Assembly: GCF_012273895.1 (NCBI RefSeq)
Contig: NC_052108.1
Location: 1,612,001-1,676,000, forward strand
From: Zerene cesonia
Lineage: Eukaryota > Arthropoda > Insecta > Lepidoptera > Pieridae
Direction: 5' to 3'
DNA: 64,000 bases
The number at the start of each line of letters is the position of its first letter. The stretch's first letter is position 1. The notes under the pieces were generated by a model that worked only from the letters and a program-made list of their open reading frames with translations, did no database searches and was not told the DNA's origin. Below are positions 22,392 to 34,205 of this stretch, in pieces. The translations under genes and the position numbers were made by a program.

Positions 22392-24603
22392 TAAGGTTTT
22401 AACCATACCAAGTACCTGTCTACTTCTCTTTACTAGCGATCCACTTTGTGTTTAGTGACACTGGTGTTTTTTTTGCACCCCAGCTGTCAAATTAATCGCC
22501 GGGCATGTTTTGGGTTCCGTTAAGAGTTTTTTTTAACTTAACGTCGATTGTATTTATGTTCTGTTCTTGTTATTATTAAATTTTGTTTTATCGTGATGAT
22601 TGGGACGTGAATTATTATGGTAACTTACTGCTTTACGAGCGATTCGCTTTGTAAATTAGTACAGTGATAGGTTTTTTTCTGTTACACGTCACCTGTCAAA
22701 ATAAACATCGAGTAAGTTTTGGATTCCGTTATAACATTGTTAAATTAGTCATCAATTCTTTTTTTTTACGTTTTTCGTTGCATGAATGTTGACTCGGTAT
22801 TTTATTTTATCTTGAATGATTTCGACATATTGTTTATGTAATATATTAAGACATAATATTATGCGATTTCATATTGCAATGATGGCGTGCAATTCTGCTG
22901 TGTTCAACGGTGATAGTATTTATTTTATCAAACGTTCTAGTTCTGTATTCATCTATCTATTACACGCGTGTGGCAATTATCGCCCTATCTGTTTATTCAT
23001 TTGATGATAAACTATCAGCTGCAATAACAACATAAGCGTGCAAGTTCTGCAGCATAACAGGTTTTGACTCTTGGTTAGCGTTCAATAGATGCCAGGCGTC
23101 CACCTTCAACTTGGATTATATTTGCTCGCGGGCAATGTGCATACGCTAGCTGTCTCACTCTATCTCACTTTCTGCGTCGTTTGCGTGAGCGTGACGCCCA
23201 GATTGCCACGGCACTGGCCGCACACTCCGTTCATCAGTGTTATAGCTAGCTGTTTGGGAAGTGTAATTCGGAATTCCGCCGCAGAACGTCATGAAACTCT
23301 GGCCGCCATTTTGTGTTCTGATATGATAATAAATCGAGTGATTTTATTCATTGTACGACGTCATATAGACCAAGATTGACATGTTTCTACAATACTCAAC
23401 CTTTGCTCTCACAATCACACCTGGCCTCGATATTGAATTTTATCACCTTCAAAGACAATCTAGTTGGTGTAAAGTCAACGCTTAGTTCATGCACAGGAAT
23501 TTTAAATATCATATTCTGAAACCATTTTCAAAATAAGGTTAATGGCTTTTTATTTCAAAGACACAAAAGGAATGGAAAGCAGCAGATATTGTAATGAATA
23601 TAAATATAAATTGACGAGAGTATTCGTTCACATTTAGAATATATCCCATAACTATTAATGAGGTGAATTTTGAATTATGAAAAATAAGTTTATTAATAAG
23701 AATAAGGTTACAATCTTCTTGCGATCATGCTACAATTGTCAGCCACTATCAAAGCTGTTATTTTCTGTTTCAGTTACATTCATTAATTCAAATAGATTCG
23801 ATTATTTAAGTTAAACTTCAAAGCAATTTAAATAGCTACAGATTTCTTCGTCATTTTTACATTTATTATTCCCGCTATCGACTAGGTGCTAAAGTTGCTG
23901 TATCCAATCTTAATTTCATAAAAATTACGATTGTTATCGTCCGTAATAAACTGTTAGTAATTTGAAGGGTCTTTGCTGATACATACATTTGTGATGTCAC
24001 TTTGACATTTTGATTCTTCAATCGCGTTGCCATAACAACTATGGGAATTTGTCAAGTTTTGATTTACAGAGGTCATAACTGAAATTGTTATTATTATTAT
24101 TTAATCTTTGAGAATAATTAGATGTTGGCCAATACGGCGCAGTATACTATAGATAGAATTCCGTCTTGCACTACCTACAGACTGTGATAGTGATACAGAA
24201 ATATTAAGGTCAGAATATTATAATTAATTGGCTATTGTATTATCTGTAGACGGAAACTTAGTTATAGTAGGATGTATTTTATTCTTTTAAAAAAACTTAC
24301 GTAGGCTTATCTTTAGATTTTTTTTAGTTTTTCCTTATAAGAAATGAGAAAGTCCATTTTTTTAACTATTGGATGGTTAAGGATATTCTAATTTTACAAC
24401 AGAATCTGGTGTCTACAGGGTGTCCTATTTAAGCTTTTATGAAATTTTACATTGATTAAGTACCGATTGCCTTATTTTTTCAGTATACCATCCTCTTAGT
24501 TCTCTTAACGTACCTAAATGATTACACAGTACTTGGATACGTAGGTTTTTAATACCTTTATTATCATTTTAGGTTAAAAAGAAAACAAATATTATAATCG
24601 CCA

Positions 24604-24650
24604 GTTTCACTTTTTCTATTAAAAAAGTGAAAAAAAAGTAAAAAGTGAAA
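24604..24650. repeat. Imperfect hairpin (TTTCACTTTTT arms)
   Basis: CAGTTTCACTTTTT and AAAAAGTGAAATACTG are near reverse complements with a two-base insertion in the right arm, separated by an A-rich loop. The second copy (about 47641-47690) carries the same structure with two extra A in the loop. It may be the remnant of a small foldback element. Confidence 0.5.
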
Positions 24651-25010
24651 TACTGGGTAAACATATTTTCTCGTCTAAAATCTCTTTGAAGTTGATTTCT
24701 GGTCGTAGAATCTTTGGAAGCCATAGTTACGTATGAAATAACACATATTTTTATAAATAAATACTTCCTTAGATTTAAATTTTTAACCGATGTTCCAAAA
24801 AACGACGTAGGCTCTCAAAATGTGCGGTTAACGGTAAAAAAAGTCTTTAAGCCACTCTAATCCGATCATCTCTGACCATTATTTATATTTGGAAGGACAT
24901 GTGAACCAGATAAGCTAGATTTTGTGCCCATACTATAACCTATCTATCTATCTATAGTGTATAGCTATACGCATTGAAATTGTTAGTAAAAATTATACGT
25001 ATTCCGTCAT

Positions 25011-25160
25011 CTTGCAAGTTTTTGAAGTGAAACTTCTTTAGAATCCTTGTGATTTCAAACCTGATGCAACGGAAAAACGACAGGTATGAGACAGAAATAC
25101 AAAAATGTGTAGAATGAAGCCGGCAAAGAATGAGACAGAAATATACGTACTATTTTTTTG
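25011..25160 (+). repeat. Dispersed repeat, internally deleted
   Basis: Contains GAAGTGAAACTTCTTTAG, CTGATGCAACGGAAAAACGA and GAATGAGACAGAAATA(T)ACGTACT, motifs of a common lepidopteran repeat. The second copy (about 48052-48285) retains about 90 more bases, including TGAAGTTTCACTTCTATCG, so this copy appears to have lost its right end. Confidence 0.45.
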
Positions 25161-26116
25161 TCTACAAGAACTGTTCACCGCAAAAATAGGGTAATTTTGA
25201 AAGGATACTCCGTTCATCTACATCCTACATGTTACATTGAGTTTTTGACAAAGATAGTGTACCATTTAGCCTTCTTTGACTTTGACTATTTAGTAGGTTA
25301 TTTTTATAAATAAGAAACAGTGTGAAGGTCACATTATGGCTATAAATAACAGCAATTAAAGAGGCGGCATAATTTTATATTTTTACTTGAAACGGGAAAT
25401 AATCATAACTTCTGACAATTTTTTTTTATCATGTGAACTATGAACAGATCACTTATGTGTTTTAACATTCAATAATTGCAATTATTTTATTGATGACATT
25501 AAAGCATTACAAAAGGTGTAGTGATTCTACTTTTAATCTGATTGTTACATGTTTTTTTTTTTATTTCAATGAAGACAATTAGGTATTCTACTAATATCAT
25601 GCACGCGAACGCTTGGAAGAATGAATCTATCAAATGTATGTTGTTTCATAGAAATACTAGGATTTGTAAGAGATTTGCTACAAAGATTATAGACTATAAC
25701 AATAAGGTTTCAATCATCACTACATCATCCATATACATAAGCTAAACACATTTATCGACTTTATAATCATTGCTTATTGTTTTTTTTATTATTATATGCG
25801 TTAAAACAATTTTACTTTTGAGAAAATATGAATATTGAACGTGAATAATTTAATCTGTACGTTTTGATACATTAACTATAATACGGTTTTAAGAGGTTAT
25901 TTGGAGTGGTGTCTGCGCTTTGTTGTATTATTATTAGAACACGCCCTATATAGCGCAAAGTATACAAATTCATTATAATTCAGATAGATGGCGTTATATT
26001 AAAAAATGTCTTGTACCATAAGACTTAAGTTGGATGATTTTTCGCACATGTTATTCACTTATACGTGAACCAGTTCGTAGCCATTTATTCTAATACTTTT
26101 TATTTGTTACTTTCAG

Positions 26117-26155
26117 ATTAAATCTCCGTGAAAAGGGCACTGGAAATGCTGCAAA
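26117..26155 (+). promoter_or_regulatory. ATF7IP 5'UTR end with overlapping upstream ORF
   Basis: After the acceptor TTTCAG (26111-26116), 39 bases of leader precede the main ATG at 26156. An upstream ATG at 26146 with A at -3 opens a short ORF of 8 codons (stop TGA at 26170-26172) that overlaps the main start in a different frame. Both copies keep it. Such an overlapping uORF would be expected to lower initiation at the main ATG. Confidence 0.6.
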
Positions 26156-29100
26156 ATGCAATTAATTTTTGATACTGAAACTGAAGCGTGCATAGACAAA
26201 AAAATGGCATTTATTGATAAAGAATCCATCAATGAAAAATTTACCGCCGATAACATTGTTGAAAAATTGAGCAATAGTATATCTAACGGTAGCGGCAATA
26301 AAGAAAACATTGGGAAAGTAGATAATATTGTAGTCGATAATTACACTGAAAATAATGGTATTGATAGTCCCAAGAAATCCGAAGTCAATGGCCAAAACGA
26401 ATTAAGTGTAAATGAAGAAATTAGTACACCTGTTGTTGATACAGCTTCTAGTCAAACTGCTGAAAGTGAGAGCATAGAAAATATAACTGATAAAAGAAAA
26501 GACGAAGAATGTATAGAAAATGCATCAGATATAGATAATACTATAGAACAATCTAATAATATCGATGATGTAAATATCCACACTGATAATGATCTCAAAA
26601 ATAATTTAGAACACGAAGACCTATCTAACGGTAACGTTTTAGAAATTCAAGCTGATGAAAATATATGCTCAGAGGAGAAACATGAGAAAAACACAATAAT
26701 TGGAGAAAGTGACACTTTAAATCCTGCTGATTGTTCTCAAATGGATTCCGATGATCATAAGACTGAAATTAATCCAGAGTCAGATGTAAATACTGTAGAA
26801 AACCAAGATGAAATACTCGAAAGCTCTTCTAAGAAAAATGAGGAAATAAATGTAGAAGATACCTTAAAGTCTGATCAGGGCGATGGAAATATTATTTCTT
26901 TCTTGTTCTATAAAACGAAGACAGATACAATAGCAACAGAAAATGGGCTAAACACATCAAATTCAAACAAGGAAGTTATGATATCAAATGACAAAAAAAC
27001 ATTTTGTGAAGAAGAGCATGCTGAGACAGAATCACAAGTTACTTCATCGAAAGATACTGAAGCAAACAGCGAAAAAATGGATATAGATCTAATTAAAGAG
27101 GGGGATAGTGAAATGTCTAACGAGTTAAAAGATGATCATGAAGATATGAAAGAATGTGAAAATCCTGTTGAAATTGAAAATCCGAATGATGCAGAATCTA
27201 ATAGGAGCTCAAATATACCAACTTTACAGGAAGAGAAGACTGAAAAAGAAAAGCCATGTAATCTAGTTGAAACTGAATCAAAACCGGAAAGTCATCTTGA
27301 AAAACAAAATGAACCGAAAAAAATCTATACAAAGAGCAAATTATCGCTGGATATTTTATCCGATGATGAAGATACAGTATCATCTAGCGATATTAAACTT
27401 GAAAAAACCATTGAACCTAATAAACAATGTATTAATATAGAGGACGATGATGATGACATAATGTTGATAGATGATGAGAACAGTACAAAACCCGAAAATG
27501 AAATGGGTGTAACAAAAATAGTTAACGAACATAATGAAGCAATAATAGAAAGCAAAGATGGTAATATTTTGGAAGATAAAAAAGAAGAATCCTCTAATAA
27601 TACACCAACAAATGATCAAGGTAACGGTCTTTACTTAAACCTTATTTCAGCAATATTTAAGATAAACATAAAAACGAAATCGTCTGTAACTCTTTATTTT
27701 TTGTTCGTCGAACTCGCTTCGGCACGAATTGGGCTAGCTCCTTCCGGGGATATACCACACCCTAACATAGGATCGGTGTGAAATAGTAGCATGCTACTGT
27801 GTTTCGTACGGTGAGTGGGGGAGCCGGATACCGATTTCCTTCCTGACATGCTGACAGTGTTCAGATAAAATATTTGTAAATAATACTACTTCTACATTAT
27901 TTTCTTAACGTTTCAGATATCCCTTTAAATGAAAGCAAAATAGATGTTAAAAAACTTGACTCTGATATAATCGATAAAGAAGAAAACAAAGAGAAAATTT
28001 CGTCTCCAAAGCCGCTGCTGCCAACTAACTTTGTCTCTACTTGCAAGAAAAACCTCGCTGAAATGACTCGAAGCGATTTAGAAGAATTTTGTATATTAAA
28101 AATTGTTGAAAGTGTCGTAGACAGAGGCAATCTTGGCGAGATAAAGTCTCAATTAAAGAAAATGTCACAGAATATTGAGGAATATAAAAATAAAACTAAG
28201 ATGCTTACGAAGCAAAATCACGCATTGCAAGTTGTTTTAAAGTCTGTTCAGGAAGAGTTGAAGAAAAATACAAACGCGCCGATAATACCCCTAAAAATAT
28301 CGCGCTCGGTTGGCATACAGGTGTTAATGTCGGAGAAAAACAAAAAGAAAACCAACAACTCTACTGTGACCACGTTAAATAATGTATCAAGTCCAAGCCC
28401 TGTAAATAAGCCTATACGTGGCTTACCACCTCAGATAATTAGATCTCCAAAACCATCTCAACAAAATATTCCCGTTCCTAGATTAATCCCTGCTAATGCT
28501 GTAGTAAAAAGCAATACGACAGCCACTAACCAAATTTCAACTGCGAATAATAAAACAATAATCAATAACGCGACGCCTGCTGCAAAGAAATCACCAGCAC
28601 AAAGACCCGAAAAAAGGCCGTTAGTTAAAATACCCAATGATACAGTTGATTTGACTGATGACGAACCACCGCCAAAAGTTATATCGAGACCTACGAACAG
28701 TCAGTCTGTTAGACTAGTTCCGTCTCAGAATTTACTGTCACCACAACGTCCCCAACTTGGGACGCTCATTAATAGCCCCAGAAAAGTTTACATTCCAATA
28801 AGCGGAGGGCAAGGGCAGAACGCGCGGCCAAATCAAACCTTTATGTTAAGAACCATCAACACACACAGTATGTATCTGTCCACACTTATTTTCGCTTCTC
28901 AAAATTTACTCCATTTTCTAAAAAATGCCTTTTCCTTTCACCTTTTCAGATGTAAGACATAGAGGTCCAGCACCAATTCAAAAAGAAACATCGTACGGAA
29001 GAACGAGCCTATCGTTACATCCAGCACCTTTGCCCGATAATGCGAAACAGTGTCAACCTCCCACCTGGAAGTTGATACCCCCGGCTCCAGAGATAACGCT

Positions 29101-29395
29101 GTCAAAAGTTGAAAATGGCATAGTAATTTCTTGGAATTTAGACAGCTATCATGAAGATAATTATGAGAACATAGCCAGTTACCAGATTTATGCCTATCAA
29201 GAGACCGCAGCGCCGCCTAGTACGAGTTTGTGGAAGAAAATTGGGGATGTCAAAGCGCTTCCACTTCCTATGGCATGTACTCTGACACAGTTTGTGTCTG
29301 GATATAAATATTACTTTGCTGTGAGAGCAGTTGATATCAGATCTCGACTAGGGCCTTTCAGTTTGCCCAGTAACATTATGCTCGTTAATAAATAA
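26156..29395 (+). CDS. wde: ATF7IP / windei, SETDB1 cofactor
   Basis: Three coding exons, 26156-27620, 27917-28867 and 28950-29395, all joined in phase 1, give 2862 nt (953 aa). The N-terminal half is acidic, Asn/Ser-rich and probably disordered. Residues about 540-605 form a helical, coiled-coil-like region (LEEFCILKIVESVVDRGN...) at the place of the SETDB1-binding segment. VDLTDDE near residue 732 fits a SUMO-interacting motif; human ATF7IP has VIDLT at the same place. Residues about 850-950 are a fibronectin type III domain with the near-invariant block VKALPLPMACTLTQFVSG, diagnostic of this family. The protein stabilises SETDB1/eggless in the nucleus and supports H3K9 trimethylation and silencing. 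The second exon end is set by A|GTATGT and the third by TTTTCAG. Confidence 0.92.
27705..27855 (+). mobile_element. SINE-like fragment in ATF7IP intron 1
   Basis: The segment CTCGCTTCGGCACGAATTGG, then GGGATATACCACACCCTAAC, GGTGTGAAATAGTAGCATGC and TGTTTCGTACGGTGAGTG matches a SINE-like repeat common in Lepidoptera, recalled from general knowledge. The ORF of exon 1 runs through the donor into this repeat and stops at 27779-27781, so that C-terminus is intron, not protein. The second copy has it at about 50827-50970. Confidence 0.5.
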
Positions 29396-29720
29396 GAAAA
29401 GACTGATATTAATTAGACATAATAATATAATGCAGCGTCTGTGTGTAAATGTGATGGTTGTTGGAAGTGTACTTCTGATGTATATTTATATTTTTATGTG
29501 TAAATTTTTGAAATTTAAGTTTTTACTATTAGATAGTTATAATAATTTTACTTTTTAACGAATGTAGTCATTTAATGGTACATAGTAGATGTTAAATGGA
29601 AATATGACTTACTGTGTTTTATTTCGGTTGTTATTATATAAGGTAAACAGTGAAAATAATGCAGGAATGGAATGCTTCATCAAAAATAAATATCCATTCA
29701 GAATTTACAATAAATTTTAT
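29396..29720 (+). other. ATF7IP 3'UTR with polyadenylation signals
   Basis: AT-rich sequence after the TAA stop. AATAAA occurs at 29685-29690 and 29709-29714. The exact cleavage site is not determinable here. Confidence 0.5.
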
Positions 29721-29811
29721 TATGCTGCACACATTGGATGCTGTTTATGGCTTCATTAGCAAGGATAATAAACTGTTATATGCATGGACAAAATTAAAAG
29801 TTTGCGTTATT

Positions 29812-29980
29812 CCCTATAATATTATGAATGCGAAAGTGACTATCTGTCTGTCTCGCTTCACACCTAAACCTCTGAAGCGATTTTGATGAATTTGTTAGGA
29901 ACAGGTACTTTGCGAGATTTGAGAAAGGATAATTTTTAACCCAGAAAGCTCACGGGAACGGGAATTATTTACGTACGACT
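29812..29980 (+). mobile_element. Helitron-like fragment
   Basis: Starts with CCCTATAATATTATGAATGCGAAAGTGACTATC in overlapping pieces, followed by CTCGCTTCACACCTAAACC and a region complementary to GGGATAAAAA-type motifs (GGATAATTTTTAACCC, CACGGGAACGGGAAT). This is the 5' part of the Lepidoptera family in plus orientation; the 3' CTAG hairpin is missing. Confidence 0.5.
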
Positions 29981-31319
29981 ATTTTTTTCTTGGAGTTGAG
30001 ACTACTAGAACCGAAGCAGTTTTAAAAATATGACTTATGAATATTTATTCATTATTCTTTATATCTTTAAAACAACAGCATCGCCGTTTCAATGGTTTGA
30101 CTGTGGCAAAGAATAGTATAAGAATACTGAATCAACTGGTAACCTATGGCGGAGGGCAACACATTATAGATGGATTAATGTCTTGATATTATATTGGATA
30201 CGATGTTTACATAAGTTGTAAATATTAAAAGATATGGAAATAATAAAAAAATCAGACATCAAATAAAATATTAAAAAAACATTGATTATATATAAGCTGA
30301 GTTTGCCATTAGAAACATATTTAAGTATAGAATTTGAGACGCTGGTTATATGTTACTTCCTATCTTATCTAAAAATTAACTATTTAATTAGTAGCTTTTT
30401 ACAAGTAAAATTTAGAAAGGATAGATTTAAATGACAATAAATATAAAAAACTTAAAGTATCAATAATTTTTTACTTTAGGTGTTGCTTACTTCTATTTAA
30501 CAAATTCGTTATATACATACAGTTATTAATGGATTAAAAAAATAGTAACCTTCATCAGTGTCTAATTTATTTTATGATATAATAATGAGTTATTCATAAA
30601 ATCAATATAAGATTATTATGTAATGAATAGATCTATTAATACCAAATGATTTTAATTACAACGTATGTAAAAGTTCGGAAATACAAATGTCTCAGTTTGA
30701 TGAAAAATATAGAGAAGAATAAATGGAGGTGTATAAGTGCATTCTATGAATTTATTTGATTCTATTTTAATAAAAAAGAATTTTTTTTTTTTTCATACAG
30801 ATAAAGGATTATTTACCAATGAATATAGTGTCAAAGTCTCAAAACTGTCAAACGTCAAGGATAGTCTGTTTCATCGTAGGTGCTCTGTATCTACTTGAAC
30901 ATATTATTTGATATTCGTACTTGTTAAAATTTGCCAGATGTCGATAGGACGTAATGTGGTAGTGTGTCGAATCGCATACCACTTTTATTTACAGATTGAT
31001 AAAATCGAAAAGGTGACAATACAAAGTAAAAGTAATAAAGTACGCTGTTGGCAGCTAAAAGTAGCAGCTAAGACCCGTGCATACGTTGCATTTTGTGAAT
31101 ATTGTTTAATGATAATAAATTCTTAGTAATTTGACGTAGATTGACATATCGTTTCGCAAGTAGTTTCCACGGAGCAGCATTTGTGTTCTTATAGTGAATA
31201 ACATCGGTGTGGAATTTTCTCAGTTTAGTTCGGTTTAAGCTAAAATCAGTGTTTGTCGTGAAGATTGTGACAAAAGGAATAGTGATTATTGTTAGTGTGT
31301 TTGTGATTAACGCATAACT
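29981..31319. other. Intergenic DNA and putative 5'UTR
   Basis: AT-rich up to about 31000, then more balanced composition from 31130 to 31319 leading into the candidate exon at 31320. Possible initiator-like TCAGTTT lies near 31220. No other feature is supported. Confidence 0.35.
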
Positions 31320-31361
31320 ATGTACGTGCAAAACTTTCTTGTTGGCAATGATTGCTTAAAG
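31320..31361 (+). CDS. Candidate short first coding exon of an unknown gene
   Basis: ATG opens 14 codons (MYVQNFLVGNDCLK) ending exactly at a strong donor, AAAG|GTATGT at 31362, in phase 0. The preceding 180 bases look like a leader. No downstream exon is recognised in the window. The exon is short, so a chance match is possible. Confidence 0.3.
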
Positions 31362-32016
31362 GTATGTTTACAAGTACATTACATTTCTCACAAAAACACC
31401 TTATCTATAGCCTTTACTTATTATGTATGAATATTATATTTAATCATTCCCGTAGACGGTACACCTGACAGATATAACTAGCTAGTGTAATGGAAAACGG
31501 CTTTTTGAAACAAGAAATACGGGTTAATTAGAAATTTTAATTCGATTTGTTGTCATTTATTGAGAACAGAGATACGCCATAAACTGTCCTATTTCACCAT
31601 ATCTTTATAGCTTTTATCATTCATTTATATATCATCATTCTTTTGTGTATAAAAATACTGCATTGTGCAACCAACCATTAACCAGTCTTTTAACCTATAA
31701 AAAATCATCACTTGAACATTATTTGCGCATCAATATTTTAGTTTTTAAATTTTATTATGTATAGGACTCTCGGTTAACTATCACTGAAATATAAAGTAGT
31801 AGTATAGTATTTGGTAACAGTCATAAAAGACTTATAATTATTATTATAAGCTCTCATTGCTAAAAATATGTAGAGTTTAATATAAATTACATTGATCAAT
31901 ACAGCATGTACTGTATTTATATTGATATTCAAGAACAAAACAGAAAACACAGCAATTTTCCTTTTCTACAACCGATAACATTTTAGCAATAGGCTATTAT
32001 GGTGAGCTATTACAAA

Positions 32017-32170
32017 CTAGCTGCGCCCTGCGATTTCATCCACATTTTACATCAAGTTAGCCTTTGTCAATAAATGAAGTATGATAATATAATTTTTCAT
32101 ATTCCAATCAGTAGTTTCTGAGATTAACTCGCTCTAACAAACTCTTCAAATTTATATTATAAGTATAGAA
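32017..32170 (-). mobile_element. Helitron-like element, degenerate
   Basis: Plus strand begins CTAGCTGCGCCCTGCGATTTCATC after A, the reverse complement of the hairpin-CTAG end. It continues with a decayed TCAGTAGTTTCTGAGATTAA and ends near TTATATTATAAGTATAGA. Many differences from the young copies at 55-62 kb indicate age. Confidence 0.55.
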
Positions 32171-34044
32171 ATAATCCCTCAAAATTATTTCTGTTAAAAA
32201 TATAGATATATAGAGTTGTTTACGTAATTGGTATTTTTCTCAAAGCTATTTCAAAATGTTCTCAACAAAATAAGGTTAATTTGAAATGGTTATTAAAACA
32301 AATAGTGATAACACTTGTATTCTTAGTAACTAAATATGTCAAAAATAAGCTTACCAAGCAAAAACATTAATAACTTAGCTTTGTTTTGTAAACATATTAT
32401 ATAAGTAATTAAATGCTATTATACTTAAGTCGTACAATTTGGTCCTATTTTAACAATTATGTGAGTTATAGAAGGAAACAGCAACAATGAAGTATTATGG
32501 TACTGAAAATAGATATGATTGTGTTATATTTATATTTATAATAACTGTTGATAGTTAAGAAAACATAGTTGACCAGGCAATAAGCATTGTTCTGTGTATT
32601 TACACTTTTCCCTTAGTGGTATAAAAAGAGTTACCGTTATAACATTTTCTCAGTTGGTCAAACTGTTACTGACAAGTTTGGTTATAAAAACTGATAATTG
32701 TAACATATCATTTATTATAAGTAATTATTATATTATTATATAATATAGTATTCTAACTAAAACACTAAGTGATTTTGTATTCTGTCTATATTTTCATAAC
32801 ACATGTACAGATGTTTTTTCTACAATAACATTCACCAATGTTCCTGGGGAGGGAGGTACCATTTCATTTTGTAAAATTCTAAAATTTCAAAATTCCAAAC
32901 GAACACAAAATTTCATATGGCAGCCATTTACTAAAGATTCGATTCTTTCCATATCATATCGAAACAAATCATTGTTAGGCTTTTGTATGTCTTTCAGTTG
33001 AATACCATCGAATTTTCATACAATAAAACAAAAAAGAAATATGGACTAATTGAGACTATCCTTCCTTCAATTTACAATATAATATATCCTGAATTGTTGC
33101 TTTAACATTAAATCCATAGAACTGACTGTAAGTTCACAATTATTAAAAATTAAGATGATAAATAAAAGAATTTTTGCAATTAATTTGCAGTTATTCACAT
33201 GTGATATTTCCTGCATTGAATTTTATAGCATTTTTCTTGTATAATTTAGATTAATTTAAAATTCACACTTTTAAGTATTTTAAAATGCTTAATTTCCTTC
33301 TGCTAGATATGTCTATTTTTGGATATGTAATTTAACACATTAATAAAAATAAAATAAAGCATTTTATTTTACATAGAGTATCTATACACATAAATTCTCA
33401 TGTAGCAGTGTTCTTTACCAAACATTTCTAAAGAAGTTTGACCAATTTTTGTATAATTATTATTTATTTAAGTATATTTACTATATCTGAAAAAAGGATG
33501 TAAGCTAATTTTCTACAAAGAGGAATGAAAGAATGTAAGTATGGACACTTATGTAACATAAAAAGATTTAATAGAAGATAGATATAAAGCAACTATATAC
33601 TATTAGATATAGAACTATATACTCAGTACTAGATAAATATTTGCCTTATACCTATACCCCCAAGCAAAAAGGCTATCCTGGCAGTACAATGTTGCCTTAG
33701 TCAACTATTTGTTTTTGTTCCTTTATAGGTGTATGTGACAGTTGATGTTTTTATTTTTTTGTGAGTATTTCAATAAAAAAAAAAGCAAAACATTATTTTG
33801 TTTTTTTTTTAGGTAGGTAAGGAAAGGATTAGTGACTGGAAAGAAGCCTCTGGATCTCATTCAGATTCTCTGATTGCCCAATAAACAAAATTATAGACTA
33901 GAATCAAATTTTGAAATAAAAAACATTGAAATTAAAATAATAAATAGATCTATGATTTTTTCATATTTGAGACATTTTTTACACTCCACATGGATTCCCT
34001 CTCTGTCTCTCTCTTTATCTCTAGCTCTCTTCCTCTTTTGGAAT

Positions 34045-34205
34045 AGGTTTTAAAAAAAAAATCGATCAAGTGCGAGTTGATCTTGCAACACTAAGGATTC
34101 CGTAAATAAGCTAATGAACAATAACAAAGGCAGACAGACAGACAGTCAGAATGGACAGTGTACTCTAGTAATAAGGTCTCATTTTATCCTTTGGGTATAA
34201 ACGGA
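34045..34205 (+). repeat. Dispersed repeat (CAAGTGCGAG...GACAGACAGACAG)
   Basis: Contains AAAATCGATCAAGTGCGAGT, AGGATTCCGTAAATA, AGGCAGACAGACAGACAG and TAGTAATAAGGTCTCATTTT then CCTTTGGGTA, in the order of a common lepidopteran repeat. Related to the fragment at 1-210. Confidence 0.55.

Larger units (their letters stand above)
22392..26116. other. Long 5' intron region of ATF7IP
   Basis: Mostly AT-rich. It holds a GC-richer patch at about 23090-23310 with GGCCGCCATTTTGTG (about 23298), a YY1/Pho-like site and possible second promoter. An imperfect hairpin of TTTCACTTTTT/AAAAAGTGAAA arms lies at about 24604-24650, and a dispersed repeat at 25011-25160. No coding exon was found. Confidence 0.4.

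Noticed and set aside
26117..26155. Orphan exon at 19095 as alternative N-terminus of ATF7IP
   Set aside because: Splicing 19224 to 26117 gives GAT then TAA, so the frame ends at once.
26113..27619. Minus-strand ORFs under ATF7IP exon 1
   Set aside because: They are antisense shadows of the Asp/Glu/Asn/Ser-rich coding exon, giving hydrophobic Ile/Phe/Ser-rich translations.
27621..27781. C-terminal extension of ATF7IP exon 1 (GNGLY... to TGA)
   Set aside because: A consensus donor at 27621 and a matching acceptor at 27915-27916 keep frame with the conserved coiled-coil exon. The extension runs into a SINE-like repeat.
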